Source of the DNA: Amyelois transitella
Taxonomy: Eukaryota; Arthropoda; Insecta; Lepidoptera; Pyralidae
DNA: 64,000 nucleotides
Direction of reading: 5' to 3'
Assembly (NCBI RefSeq): GCF_032362555.1
Contig: NC_083511.1
Location: forward strand, 10,044,001-10,108,000
Below the pieces are notes generated by a model. It was not told the DNA's origin and ran no database searches. It worked only from the letters and a program-made list of their open reading frames with translations. Positions 1 through 11,326 of this stretch are shown one piece after another. The position numbers were made by a program, and so were the translations under genes. The first letter of the stretch is position 1; each line of letters begins with the position of its first letter.

Positions 1-91
1 CAAGAGACACTCCCAGCGCCAATGCATATTTTAATATTTTAACCAGGGACAGAGAATAAATTGATGATTAAATGATGAAAATGATACTTAC

Positions 92-448
92 ATCAACTTC
101 ACTGACGTCGTTTTCTTCAGATAAATTGGGAATCTGAATTTCTCCATTCACAGTATCACTGCCACCTGCCAACTGTCCTTCCCACTTCAATTTGATATCC
201 CATTCGTAGAAGAATATTAACTTTCCTTTCCTGTTGTTCGCTGTAGCCTCTCCTTCGATCTTCTCAATCTCAGTTAACTTACAATTAACACCGTTTTGGG
301 CTATTTTTAAATTAGTCAGCAGCTCTTTTAGACGCTCTTTAGACCATGGTCCTGCATTTTTCTCCGTCCAATGCCAGTTATTTACGTTGGTAGCGTCCGG
401 ACGTTCTTCAACAATCCATCGAGGATCTCCTTCACCCCATTTAGCCAT
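92..448 (-). CDS. AHSA1: AHSA1/Aha1 Hsp90 co-chaperone, first coding exon (partial gene)
   Basis: Activator of the Hsp90 ATPase: a cytosolic co-chaperone that binds the Hsp90 middle domain and speeds its ATPase cycle. The 119 residues start MAKWGEGDPRWIVEER and carry the conserved NVNNWHWTE motif (about residues 21-29), then NNRKGKLIFFYEWDIKL, all hallmarks of the Aha1 N-terminal domain. The ATG at 448 is at the family's usual N-terminus. After SEVD the frame meets a strong donor (GTAAGT, reading leftward from 91), so the exon ends in phase 0 and the rest of the gene, including the C-terminal AHSA1 domain, lies beyond the left edge. It is divergent from ACADSB. Identification is very secure; completeness cannot be judged. 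Confidence 0.96.
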
Positions 449-1855
449 GATTAACTGGGTTTAGGACACTTGAATTTAAAAAATATGTATGAAGTTTCGC
501 ACAGGTTTATGAATGATTTGAGGTAGATTGGATATTCACAAGGCAGTTTTATCACACACAAAGTCTTGCAGTTACAAAAATTCGTAAGTCACAAGAATAC
601 CTCTTTTAAAACTCCGTAAATTCACGTTTTTCGAGAATAATCGCGTTTCACCATGCACAGCACGATTCACTGACACTGATTGCCACTTTGACAGGAAATT
701 TTGGGTTGCACTGATCATATTTTAAAATACCCCATTTATATCCGTTTAAAATTTTTAACATTTAAAGATTCCTTCAGGAACTTTGAATTGCAATTACTTA
801 TCTTAACAACTCTCTCTCTCTTTTAGGCTTTGAGATTAATTAAAGTGTATGAAAACGACATTTGACGCGCTAGCTGCAGTTCAAAATGGGTTTCATTCAC
901 GGAATTTGTTAAAGATATTGCATGTCATCAAAATAAAGAAACTCAGTCCTCTCAAAGCAACCTAAGGGTTTAATCTGGGAACATTCATTTCCCAATTTAA
1001 AAAAAAAGCACAAGACAGGGATGTATTTTTAATTTGATTTAAGTCGCTATATGAATTTAACCATCAATAAAGTAACGGAATATAAATTGAAAAATCTATA
1101 CATAAACATAATCAAAAAGGAACTAACCAATGTCTGTAGGTACTTGAAAGATATTTCCAAAAAATCGATATCAATTTAAGACCAACAGAATCCAAAATTA
1201 TGATTTTGAAATGTCTCGCAACACGCGAAAACTATAACTCTGATTTGAATGCGGTTATACTTCTCTTAAAGGGCAATACAAGATCACTTTTTTAAATAAA
1301 GATTATCAGTTAACTTTTAGGGTGAATGATGTTTATTTGTATTGCTAGTTATTGCCCGTATATATTTGTATAAAATATGTAAAGGTGAGTACAGTTCACC
1401 GATAACACCTGCACACATCGTAGTTTGTAATAGAATTACCTGAACTTTCTGGTACGTATAATTAATATGGAAACACCGTAGTAGTTTCTTTACGTTTCTA
1501 GAAAGTTTAGGACCAACCAGAATTTACATCCGGAAAAACGTCAAAACGTTTCGTTTCACGCGATATTATGTATGTAGTAGAAATCAAAGAGAATGTTATT
1601 TTACTACGGTAGCAATGGTGATTAAAAAAATTATGAAGTTATTTTAATTTTGTATTCTTCCCATTAAAATAAAACGTATTGCCGTCCCATATGATTTTAT
1701 CCCTTACAAGCTGATGCCCATGATTTCGTTCGCGTGGCTGATCGATTTAAGTAGGTATTGTTAATTTGAAAGATGCTGAATAACTTTTGATAAGGCTTCA
1801 TTTCTATATTTTTATATGTAAGCTGAGCTACCCTTTATGTTGCCCAGTCCTAATC

Positions 1856-1984
1856 TTAATATAAAATTCTCGTGTCACAATGTTCGTTCCCGTACCTACT
1901 CCTCCGAAACGGCTTGACCGATTCTTATAAAATTTTGTGAGCATATTGAGTAGGTCTGAGAATCAACCAACATCTATTTTTCAT
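1856..1984 (-). repeat. Interspersed repeat fragment (GCTGTCCCGGCAA family), minus copy
   Basis: Reverse-complement match to the repeats at 18549-18728 and 40092-40327: all contain the core GAATCGGTCAAGCCGTTTCGG followed by AGGAGTACGGGAA and end near TTATATATAAGATT. Probably the 3' end of a lepidopteran LINE; class not established from the sequence. It joins LINE tail sequence at its inner end. Confidence 0.6.
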
Positions 1985-2038
1985 ACCCTCCGGGAAAGAG
2001 GCGTGATTTTATGTATGTATGTATGTATATGTATGTAC
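1985..2038 (+). mobile_element. RTE-like LINE 3' terminus, about 50 bp
   Basis: CCCTCCGGGAAAGAGGCGTGATTTT followed by (ATGT)n: the extreme 3' end of the RTE-like LINE seen at 55330-55545 and, on the other strand, at 45402-45564. Severely 5'-truncated. Confidence 0.65.
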
Positions 2039-2257
2039 AAGCTTCCACGCTGGTCTGGTAGCAAAAAAAACATACCCAGTATATGCCAGCTTCTTCTTTT
2101 TCGGTGCAGATGGTAAAAGCCAGTTATGGCTTGGGATTCTTTTACACAAAAGCTAGGCGTCCCAAGATAGCATAAAAAAGAAACCTAGTATTGTTTTCGC
2201 ATAATTCGCATTAAGATTTCGCAATTTTTTTCAACCTATTGAGCCGTGGAGCTTACA

Positions 2258-2507
2258 TAACATATGGTCACGTCTATATCCCTTGCGGGGTAGACAGAGC
2301 CAACAGTCTTGAAAAGACTCAATGGCCACGTTCAGCTATTTGGCTTAATGATAGAATTGAGATTCAAATAGTGACAGGTTGCTAGCCCATCGCCTAAAAA
2401 AGAATCTCAAGCTCGTAAGCCTATCTCTTAGTCGCCTTTTACGACATCCATGGGAAAGAGATGGAGTGGTCCTATTCTTTTTTGTATTGGTGCCGGGAAC
2501 CACACGG
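2258..2507 (-). mobile_element. SINE-A copy, near full length
   Basis: Runs on the minus strand from the GCCGTGTGGTTCCCGGCACC-type head (right) to the CATATG tail (left). Flanked by GGAGCTT on both sides (2248-2254 and 2506-2512), a possible short target duplication. Confidence 0.8.
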
Positions 2508-2554
2508 AGCTTTGAAGCACATATTACTAATAATGCCGTGCTTTTTAGCCGTGT

Positions 2555-2745
2555 TTAACCACCTTCAAAAAGATGGGTCTGTGTAAGTAAGTATCCGTGT
2601 TTGTCCGCGATTAGCTCACGTTTTGCTAAATGGATTTTGATGTGGTTTTCAGGAAAGTGTTTGTTACACTTAGAAGGCTTTATATTATAAATCATACCAA
2701 CTTCAAAAAAGGAGGATATCGATTGAAGGCGGTTCTCTTTTTATT
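2555..2745 (+). repeat. Diverged interspersed repeat
   Basis: Shares with 9068-9275 the string GATTTTGATG[T/C]GGT[T/A]TTCAGGAAAGT and a downstream CCAACTTC(A/G)AAAAAGGAGGAT block, so the two are copies of one element. Family not identified. Confidence 0.55.
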
Positions 2746-3249
2746 ACAAGAATTTTATATATTATACTGTACTTATTTCATATTTTTTTTATTCATACGA
2801 GTAACTTCGCCCAACATATATTACTTCCTACGTCGTTACTCTGGATTCCATAGTTTGTATGTATTAGGAAAGCATGCAACTGCAAACTCTTAACACGGTT
2901 AAAAAGTACCACGTAGGGGCATGCTATGCTTAAAACACCTTGAAGCCAACAGCTGAACTGAACGCAGGCAGGAAAATAGTAGAAATTATAAAAGAAAAAC
3001 ATAGTGCCAGCAAATAACTCACCGAAAATATATCTAATCATTACTTAAAACAAATACCGTATTATTAAACTGTCGGACCATTCATCACCAATTGGTTGAA
3101 ACTTGTTATCTCAGTACGAGTGAGATAATAGGCACACAACCGGCCTTCGATACGTACATACATTCAGAAACCAGTCTGTATTCCGGACGGCAAAGCGCCG
3201 GCGCACGCACGTCCACACGCGGCTATACAAATAGAAATAAAAAAAAACA

Positions 3250-6200
3250 ATGTTCCCATTACGCCGTATCGTTGGCAGCAAGGTGTGTGATCAGTGCATC
3301 AAGATATTTATTTATTAAAAAAACAATTGATAAAAAATTGCGCGTTCTAAAATTGAAATTCTTCGCGGTTCTCATTGCAGATCTTGGAGCAATGGCGCGC
3401 TCCCGTAGCAGCTGGTTCAAAGACCCAGATGAAAAACTACAGTTCAGAATTGGCTGCCCCTCGACCTTTGACCATGTTAACTGATGATGAATTAGCTATG
3501 AGAGAAACAAGTAAGATTTTACAATTGTCCAAATAAGTTTACTGCCACGTAATAATGAAGTTAGTTACAAATTAACCATGTCCATTTTTAACAATATCAA
3601 TAACAATAGCTCCACGTAGAATGTTTATCAAATATGAGAGATTTAAGTTGCTTTAACATTTGCTCTTGGCATTGTAGATACCTAACAGCCACGGGTTACA
3701 AAAATCTTATGAATTACTCAGTATAGAGAAATAAAAAAAAAATCAAGGACGAGTTCGTGACCACAGCCCTCAATTTTTTTTTACCGGTAGACCCGATTCA
3801 ATTAAAGTAAGGTTTAGGTAAAATAAGGCGATATTAATAATTTGTATAATATTATGTAAGTAGGTACTTATTTATTTTATTTTTAGAAAATAATAGGACC
3901 ACACTTTATTTTGCATTAAGTCATAATCACACAAAATTTACAATTTTTTTTTGAGTTGAACCTCTTGAAGTTGTTCAGAATTATTGTGAAATAAAAACTA
4001 CATGTGGGGTAAACTAATAGTTATTGCCTATTTACACACCCGTAACTGATATTACGTATTTAAGAGATAATAAAATTAAATAACAAGTACAAGTACCCAA
4101 TGGGCGCCTTGTATGTTAACTGATAACACTTATTTGCCTGCACAAATATTTATGAAAATCGTGATTATGCAAAGAGTAAGCTTAGCCAATGAGTTTAATT
4201 TCTTGACAAAGAAAACTAAATGAAAAATATAACATATAACCAGACGTGGGATTAAGTAGTCTTCACCGTCTCAAGGACGTAACCTTCCTGGGTAAATCAA
4301 TTGAATCTCAATGTCAAAACCAAACGCTCCATTGGATCCGACGCTCTCGATCTTCACTAACCCGATAAATTCAAAAAACTTCCATCAAAAATACGGACAC
4401 CCTCCGTGTCGCGTCGGGGGTTAACAGCAATCATGTTGTTGCATATTTTAAAGACCAAAACTGATTGTATGAACAAATAAAAAACAACATCGTCAAATAT
4501 CAAGATAAGATACGAGTTAAAAACAATAAAACAATTTTAATCTCTTGACAACAGAGTTTTACACTTCACATTACGTGATATTTTAATTTCTGTATATAGA
4601 TAACTTCAGATAAGAACAGAGGGCATATTAACTGACAGAATGTCACTTTCAGTAATCAGTTTTCATCCCCATATTCCGTCTTAAAATTAAATAAAATCGC
4701 CACGCTGCTAAGCGTATATATCTTTCTGGTTTCGATATTTTATAAAACAATTGTTTCATAGAAGCCTAACATAACTCGTTCATGGTAACTTCCAAAGTCT
4801 GACTAACCAAGAAATAATTTTATTATCACACAGAAGAACACGATTTTCTCCCTTATTTTCCGAAAAACTACAATAGCTAATTAAACTTTAAAAAGATCGA
4901 TGAGGATGCAACCGAGACTAAAGTCAGGAGAAAGAAGAAGAAGACTTAAAAAGACTGCTTTAAGGTCGTTAGCATAATTACATATACGCGTATGTATATC
5001 GTTTGATGAATAACAGCGTACTTTGTATATAAATTTTCTTAAATTATTTTGATAGGGATAAAGAATTGTGTAATGCGCGGCTTATTTCATAATAATAAGT
5101 AACTAAGAATACGTTATAAGTCCAAAATTGTGCATTGGAGTTCGGAGACACAAATTCTCAAATGCCAATTTACAAATCTTAATATGGTAATAGGTACTTA
5201 GCATGCCAAATAAGTTTAATACTAAACTTATCATACTTATACAATGTATTTTATGTACTCGTACTTACTACATTAGTTATGTTACTCACTCTTTTGTTTA
5301 CATTAATTTTAATCATTATATATTCATTCTATTTAACTAGATATCGGATGATAACATAATGTTGATCACTCAATAGAAAACGTTATTGAATCACCGAAAT
5401 TATATAAGATTTTCTTTTTATTTATGTCTGCTTACTGTGTGAAGTAGGTAACTGACTTTAAAATTTCGCATTGCATTAAACATACATACATATAATCACG
5501 TCTATATCCCTTGTGGCGTAAACAGAGCCAGCAGTCTTTAAACTATTAGGTATATTATACATAATAAAAACATGTATTAAAAGCAAATAGGTACTACATG
5601 TAGTATTAGGAAGTGCCTAGCCTAGCCGACGTTTGATTTAATCTTTAAACTATGTATATATTAGGTACCCGTTTTAAAAGCTGTTAAGAATTTAAGCAGA
5701 GTTCAGAACAATAGATACCTAAGCAATATACCTAACAATTTGGTACACTTTAAGCAAAATTCTGTTAGAAGCCTCAGCCGTACATTAAAGGATAAGTCGG
5801 CAATATTTTCATTTGCTCCTGTATTCGGATCATAAAACAAATCATTTAATTTTTAGTTAAGAAACTAGCGAGCGAACAAATAGCACCTCTAGTGAGGAAG
5901 ATGGAAGATGAACACAAAATCGATGATGGGATCAGACAAATGTTGTTCGATAATGGCGTAAGTAATTGATGCAGTAACCTTTTGATTTTGGACAACTTAT
6001 TTAAAAACCTAATGCTTTAAATAGACAAGTAACAAAAATGAAACTTAAAACGAACTTTTAACAAATAACAACTATAATAATTCTTAAATTTGTTATTACA
6101 CATTTACTTCTTTTCATTGATGTAACACATTATAATATTACAGCAAAGGGCAAAGATCAAGCTAATCTTGTATCTCTGAAAATAATAAATTAAGACGAAA

Positions 6201-9200
6201 ACGAACATAATTAAAATATAACAGAGACAGTAATGTTAAAATCATAGTCTAACTTTATTACAGCTCATGGGTATCGAAACTCCGGAAGAATATAGCGGTT
6301 CAGGTTGTGGATTCCTAACCATGATGTTGGTAGTAGAAGAATTATCGAGAGTAGATCCAGCAGTTGCTGCGTTTGTGGACATCCACAATACGCTGGTGAA
6401 CTCATTGTTCATGAAGTTAGGAACGGAGGAACAAAAACAGAAGTATTTGACGAAACTGTGCACCGAATACGTAAGTCAATTCCAGAGTTAAGAAATGATA
6501 AAGATTTAAAATCTTGTTGTATATTATATAAATGACCGCATAATAAGAAAATAAGTCTTAGTAATATCTTTCAAACATCCCTAAATGAATATGAAATCAT
6601 ACGAAAAATATCACATCAAATCAAATGTACATCACATCATTTAGGCTTTGGGAGAGATTTTAAATTATGATAATTATTATCTAAATAAGGCTTCTAACCC
6701 ACTTCAAATCTTTTACCTATAAGAAGTGCCACTCGATAGTCACCCAAAATTTTGTACAGATGTGTCTGATAAAACAAATTATAATTTTTAGGCTGGCAGC
6801 TTTTGCCTGACGGAACCAACGTCCGGCTCTGACGCCTTCGCCCTCAAGACTGTCGCGAAGAAAGATGGCGACCATTTCGTTATCAATGGCTCCAAAATGT
6901 GGATCTCCAACTCAGACGTTGCTGGAGTCTTCCTCGTTATGGCCAATGCAGACCCATCTAAGGTAAGGTCCTTGCATTTCAAATTCCTAACTTATTCTCA
7001 ACTCTATCTTCCTGGTGTTAGGCCGCGGTTTTGTCTATACCTTTCTGAAGAGGATCCTGGATTGATGGGTAGTTCAGTCTGTACTCCGCCACAAACTCAT
7101 ATTGAAACATTGTTGCCAAGCAACCTTTTTACAATTGTTTATTTTAAATTTGGGGTTGATATTTAACAGCATGGTCATGTAAATAATTGCACTTATCATT
7201 GATTATTTACATTTATTTATGTTCTGTGAACTTTGATTATAATCTTTCTGAAAAAAAATTATCAAAGTCAGTGGAATGATTTGGCAAAATGTTTACGGTC
7301 AGTTTTTTTTACCTTAAGTTAACCCTAAATAAAAACAGCTTGTTTGATCACACACAGACAGACTTCGTCTCCAAAAGTTGGATGTGATGTGCAAAGTTAA
7401 TAGAATCATTGAGACCACAGATCATCATCATATTCCTCCTGGTGTTATTCCATTATTTCTGGCGTTAAACTTAAATCACTGGACGCATAAAAAAAACTAA
7501 ACTTGATCATATCCAAGTCAATATTAAAATTACACTGAACATCTTAATATTCCAGGGCTACAAAGGCATCACCTGCTTTATAGTCGACAGAGAGACCCCT
7601 GGTCTATCAGTCGCCAAACCTGAAAACAAACTAGGAATCAGAGCTTCAGGGACCTGCATGGTACACTTCGACAACGTTAGAGTTCCAGAGAGTAATATCT
7701 TGGGAGAATACGGGAAAGGGTAAGTTACTCATAACTATCGTCAAGGATTTTTAGCGATAGTTCAGATGTTTTAGTTCTTAACATTGTATACAATGATAAT
7801 AATCAGTTATTTTAATCAGCTTTTACAAGAACCATCATTCACATCGATAAATATATATACCTATACTTACTAAATCTAAATTAAGTTTACTTTATAAAGC
7901 TAAAAATTATTGAGTCTAGTTCGGACATAAGCGTTCGCTCGAACCTCCCACTTCATCTTTGTCCAAAGCTGCCATGTCAGTAGTCCTAGACCTAGGTTAC
8001 CTGTTCACAAGGACTGTGGAATTCAATCTTTTTAATAAGGAATATTAGGACATTAGTTGTCAAAAGCTATTTATATGTTTTGTGGTGGGTGTTCCACAAG
8101 GATGTGTTTTGTCACCAACATTGTTTCTTCAGCATGTGTATTTAATTATTATACACTATCATTACAATATAATTAAAACTTCTACAAGCACATAAATTCA
8201 AAGAACACAAAGATAAAGGAAGCATGACGCAGCTGAAGATGATAATGGGACAAAATTTCACAAATTAATCATCAATCAACATTTTATGTATATCTCTGAT
8301 ACTGAGTAACTGACGGACAAAATCTTAGAAGCACAGTCAAACTACATATTGGCAGCGGAAAGTTGAAATTTGGCATGTAGAATATTTGAAATACCTAACT
8401 ATTTATAAGAAAAACACGGTAGGATTACGATAATTTCGGAGTAATTACGATATATTTGACAAGCAAAAGATTTCATTAAATTGTTCATTACAAACTTGGT
8501 AGCGTTTTATCTCAATGTACCTTGATGTTAAGTAAGATAAGGTCTTAGGCAGTACAACCAAACATAAATGATATCTGTTCCTTCTTGCCTTTTTTAACTC
8601 TTCATCTTTTATATCCAGATACAAATACGCGGCCGGATTTCTGAACGAAGGCCGTATAGGTATCGCAGCACAGATGATTGGCCTCTGCCAAGGTTGCATG
8701 GACGCCACTATACCTTACACCCTGGACAGGAAACAGTTCGGGAAGAGCATCTTCACTTTCCAGGTAACTCTCTCGTCTTGACGTGTTTCCTTGCTGCCTT
8801 ACATAAGCTCTTTTTCAAAGGCTTCAAAGAATAATATCTATCTTACGATCGAATTGAGAACCTCCTCCTTTTTTTAAGTCGGTTAAACACGTGGTTTTAG
8901 AGTGTGCTCGAATAGGACCATTCTCAATCCCATGGATCACTTTTACGTGGATATCGTAAAAGGCGACTAAAGGAACGCCAACTCGCCAGGAAGAAAAAAT
9001 TGAGATATACAGGATCACTATTTTAGGCATTTAAATAACTTTCTTCGTGCCTACGTTATTAAAAAAAAATCAACTTATAATACAGCCGTCAAAAAATGTG
9101 GTTTTCAGTTTGACCCGTATGTATGTGTGTTTATATGTTTGTTAGTTCGTGATTATCTCGTTTCACTGAACTGATTTTGATGCGGTATTCAGGAAAGTAC

Positions 9201-10524
9201 TTGTTATACTTAAGACAAGATTTAAAAAAATACCAACTTCGAAAAAGGAGGATAACAATTAAAGGCGTTTCCCTTTTTACAAAAAGTATGCAAAAATATT
9301 TTTTAAGCACTCACGTTGCCAATTCCCAGGGTATCAGCTACCAAATCGCGCACCTCCAAACCCAGCTGGAGGCGGCGCGGCTGCTCACATACAACGCGGC
9401 GAGGCTCAAGGAGAACGGCATAGAATTCGTCAAAGAGGCCGCCATGGCCAAATACTACGCCTCAGGTATAATATATCTTACTTTAAGAGATCTATATTTG
9501 TAAATTGACGTCCGATGAAAATGCTGCAGTGTAGTTTGTTCCGCCGCTTCTTCTACACATGCGCTTTGGAAGCGGTAGTAGTTATAATTAGATTTAAGTT
9601 ATGTGAAGTCAATAAGTGATACCTTGTATCCAATTTTGAAAATAAATCTATTCTATTCTACTAAATTATTGTCACTTCCGAAGGTCTATTCTATATCTAT
9701 GCCAATACACACATATGGTCACGTCTATATCCCTTGCGGGGTAGACAGAGCCAACAGTCTTGAAAAGACTGAATGGCCACGTTCAGCTATTTGGCTTAAT
9801 GATAGAATTGAGATTCAAATAGTGACAGGTTGCTAGCTCATCGCCTAAAAAAGAATCCCAAGTTTGTAAGCCCATCCCTTAGTCGCCTTTTACGACATCC
9901 ATGGGAAAGAGATGGAGTGGTCCTATTCTATTGGTGCTGGGAACCACACGGCCAAATCTATACATCTATGCCAAATTTCGTGAAAATCCATATTCGAGTT
10001 GTTCTAGTTTATAGTTGTTACAAACCTTTGATTAGTGTAGATATGGATTAGTAATGCCGTGTAGTTCCCGGCACCAATAAAAAAAAGAATAGGACCACTG
10101 TATCTCGTTCCTATGGATGTGCCAAGTAATAGGCTTATAAATTTGGGATTGTTCTTTTAGGCGGGCTAGCAACCTGTCACTATTAAATATCAATTCTATC
10201 ATTAAGCCAAACAGCTGAACCAGGCTTTTCAATCTTTTCAAGAATGTTAGCTTTGTCTACCCCGCAAGGGATCAGATGTACAGACAGGCATACAAGTTAT
10301 TTTCTAAATAACAATAATTAAACTCTTAAACATATTTTCTTTCAGAAATCGCCCAGACCCTGACATCCAAGTGCATAGATTTCATGGGCGGAGTAGGTTT
10401 TACAAAAGATTTTCCACAAGAGAAATACTTCAGGGACGCTAAGATCGGAACAATCTACGAAGGCACAAGCAATATGCAGCTTCAGACTATAGCTAAGCAC
10501 ATCGAGAGAGAATACAAGCAGTAA
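3250..10524 (+). CDS. ACADSB: Short/branched-chain specific acyl-CoA dehydrogenase, mitochondrial (9 coding exons)
   Basis: FAD enzyme of the mitochondrial matrix that oxidises 2-methylbutyryl-CoA and related short branched acyl-CoAs (isoleucine/valine breakdown), passing electrons to ETF. Exons by GT/AG sites and phase: 3250-3282, 3381-3510, 5857-5957, 6264-6470, 6792-6962, 7556-7719, 8619-8763, 9330-9465, 10346-10524; the total of 1266 nt is an exact codon multiple and gives 421 aa (human about 432). Residues 1-11 ([11 protein letters not shown]) plus exon 2 form a basic, Arg/Lys-rich presequence. Family motifs in order: [17 protein letters not shown] (FAD/substrate region), [96 protein letters not shown]; Glu401 in YEGTSN is the predicted catalytic base. 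ATG context ACAATG is good. Introns hold SINEs and other repeats. No frame break is seen. Confidence 0.96.
5470..5545 (-). mobile_element. SINE-A 3' fragment in ACADSB intron 2
   Basis: CATACATACATATAATCACGTCTATATCCC tail block with TAAACAGAGCCAGCAGTCTT; the rest of the element is missing. Confidence 0.7.
8082..8132 (+). pseudogene. Reverse-transcriptase motif B remnant (non-LTR LINE) in intron 6
   Basis: Reads [14 protein letters not shown] in one frame, the RT 'PQG-S/C-VLSP-LF' motif of jockey-type LINEs. No flanking RT motifs are readable, so this is a fossil scrap. Confidence 0.55.
8870..9010 (+). mobile_element. Degenerate SINE-A-like fragment in intron 7
   Basis: Contains AATAGGACCATTCTCAATCCCATGGAT...ATATCGTAAAAGGCGACTAA, matching the 5' third of SINE-A with many changes. 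Confidence 0.5.
9068..9275 (+). repeat. Diverged interspersed repeat, second copy
   Basis: Same element as 2555-2745 (TGATTTTGATGCGGTATTCAGGAAAGT). It lies in ACADSB intron 7 just before exon 8. Confidence 0.55.
9510..9665 (+). repeat. LINE/SINE 3' end (GCTGCAG..CCGCCGCTTC..GCGCTTTGGAAGCGG family)
   Basis: Contains GTTCCGCCGCTTCTTCTACA and GCGCTTTGGAAGCGGTAGTA and ends in AAATAAATCTATTCTATTCTA. A second copy lies at 16893-17070. In ACADSB intron 8. Confidence 0.6.
9706..9952 (-). mobile_element. SINE-A copy, near full length, in ACADSB intron 8
   Basis: Complete from the CATATGGTCACGTCTATATC tail to the GGGAACCACACGGC head. ATCTATGCCAA occurs left (about 9694-9704) and right (about 9963-9974), a possible target duplication. 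Faces the plus-oriented copy at 10056. Confidence 0.85.
10056..10290 (+). mobile_element. SINE-A copy, diverged, in ACADSB intron 8
   Basis: Starts GCCGTGTAGTTCCCGGCACC and ends near TACCCCGCAAGGGATCAGATG; more diverged than its inverted neighbour at 9706-9952. Confidence 0.8.
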
Positions 10525-10855
10525 ATAATAATAAATAGGTTTAAAAAAAATATCCTTGAGATTATCATGTGAAGATCATAAAAGATAGCTTTTCCCCACA
10601 GTATTGGGATTGGAATGTAAATATTAATCATAATGCTTTGTAAATATTGCTGTGATTCAACCATTCCAAATTTAAAAATTCCTCTAAATTTATGTATGTA
10701 TAACTTGATGTCTAATAATTGGTTAAAACTTTTGCCTACTATACTACCTGTTCTTTTTTTACTGTTTTATGAAAAATACATTCTTGTAAATATTTCTGTA
10801 TTTTTATTTTACTTTGTTCTCTTTATTTCAGTATAATTTAGGTTTAAAAGTAAGG

Positions 10856-10861
10856 AATAAA
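10856..10861 (+). terminator. Probable ACADSB polyadenylation signal
   Basis: AATAAA about 330 nt past the ACADSB stop. An earlier AATAAA near 10530 lies only a few bases after the stop and would give almost no 3' UTR. Confidence 0.55.
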
Positions 10862-10900
10862 TAGATAATTTAAACAAACCACAACAATAAGTAAAGCTAA

Positions 10901-10906
10901 TTTATT
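10901..10906 (-). terminator. Probable FMC1 polyadenylation signal
   Basis: TTTATT on the plus strand (AATAAA on minus), 76-81 nt past the FMC1 stop. It faces the ACADSB signal 40 bp away, so the two transcripts should end within or across each other. Confidence 0.55.
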
Positions 10907-10981
10907 TCTCAACTAAGCATACTTTTTGTACTACACAGCTATTAAAAAAAATATTTACACAAATTATTCATTTCCATTATT

Positions 10982-11308
10982 TTATGGTTTAGGGTCATGT
11001 GGCAATTTGAAGCCGACCATTTTTGCTGTATCTTCTACGGACCTCTCCCCTCTTCCTTTAAATTCTGCATTTATTTCCAAATATTTCCTTGAATAGTGCA
11101 AATAGTCACAATATGTTTTTGCCTTGAAATGCATTTCATCAATGGCTTTACACAACTGTTGATCTGTAGTTTGATATTTACGATATTGACTCATTATATA
11201 TTGGACCATTTGGTTCTCAGATAATTTCTTCACATTGCTTTGTTTACGAAGCTCAGACAGCAACTGTCTTAGGGTGACCAGAGCTGGCTTTGAAGTTATT
11301 GAAGCCAT
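10982..11308 (-). CDS. FMC1: FMC1 homologue, mitochondrial ATP synthase (complex V) assembly factor
   Basis: Small protein of 108 aa, the usual FMC1 size, in a single exon. Visible signatures: LVTLRQLLSELRKQS near the N-terminus (LYR-like helix), the central LCKAIDEMHFKAKTYCDYL, and the C-terminal FKGRGERSVEDTAKMVGFKLPH, which matches the family's GERSVEE..VGLKLP block. In yeast the protein is needed for assembly or stability of the F1 sector through Atp12; the same role here is inferred. The start (ATG at 11308) lies only 18 nt after the SRRD stop on the same strand, with no room for a conventional promoter between them. It may be the second cistron of an SRRD transcript or may use a promoter inside SRRD exon 2. 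3' end faces ACADSB. Confidence 0.9.
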   Translation of the reverse strand: MASITSKPALVTLRQLLSELRKQSNVKKLSENQMVQYIMSQYRKYQTTDQQLCKAIDEMHFKAKTYCDYLHYSRKYLEINAEFKGRGERSVEDTAKMVGFKLPHDPKP

Positions 11309-11326
11309 TTCACACCTTCAACAAAA

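Larger units (their letters stand above)
449..3249. other. Divergent intergenic region AHSA1 / ACADSB
   Basis: No coding sequence is recognised. The AHSA1 5' UTR and promoter should lie in about 449-700; on the minus strand an initiator-like CAGTGTCAGTG sits near 670-685. The centre is AT-rich and otherwise featureless (about 720-1850). From 1856 to 2745 it holds repeat fragments listed separately. A GC-richer stretch at about 3180-3230, just before the ACADSB start, is the likely ACADSB promoter/5' UTR. Confidence 0.6.

Noticed and set aside
2630-3041. Overlapping frames on both strands upstream of ACADSB
   Set aside because: They lie in a repeat shared with 9068-9275 and in AT-rich DNA; no coding signs.
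3092-3484. A 130-codon frame overlapping ACADSB exons 1 and 2
   Set aside because: It reads through the 98-nt intron in a different frame from the acyl-CoA dehydrogenase; the spliced frame gives a perfect family match.
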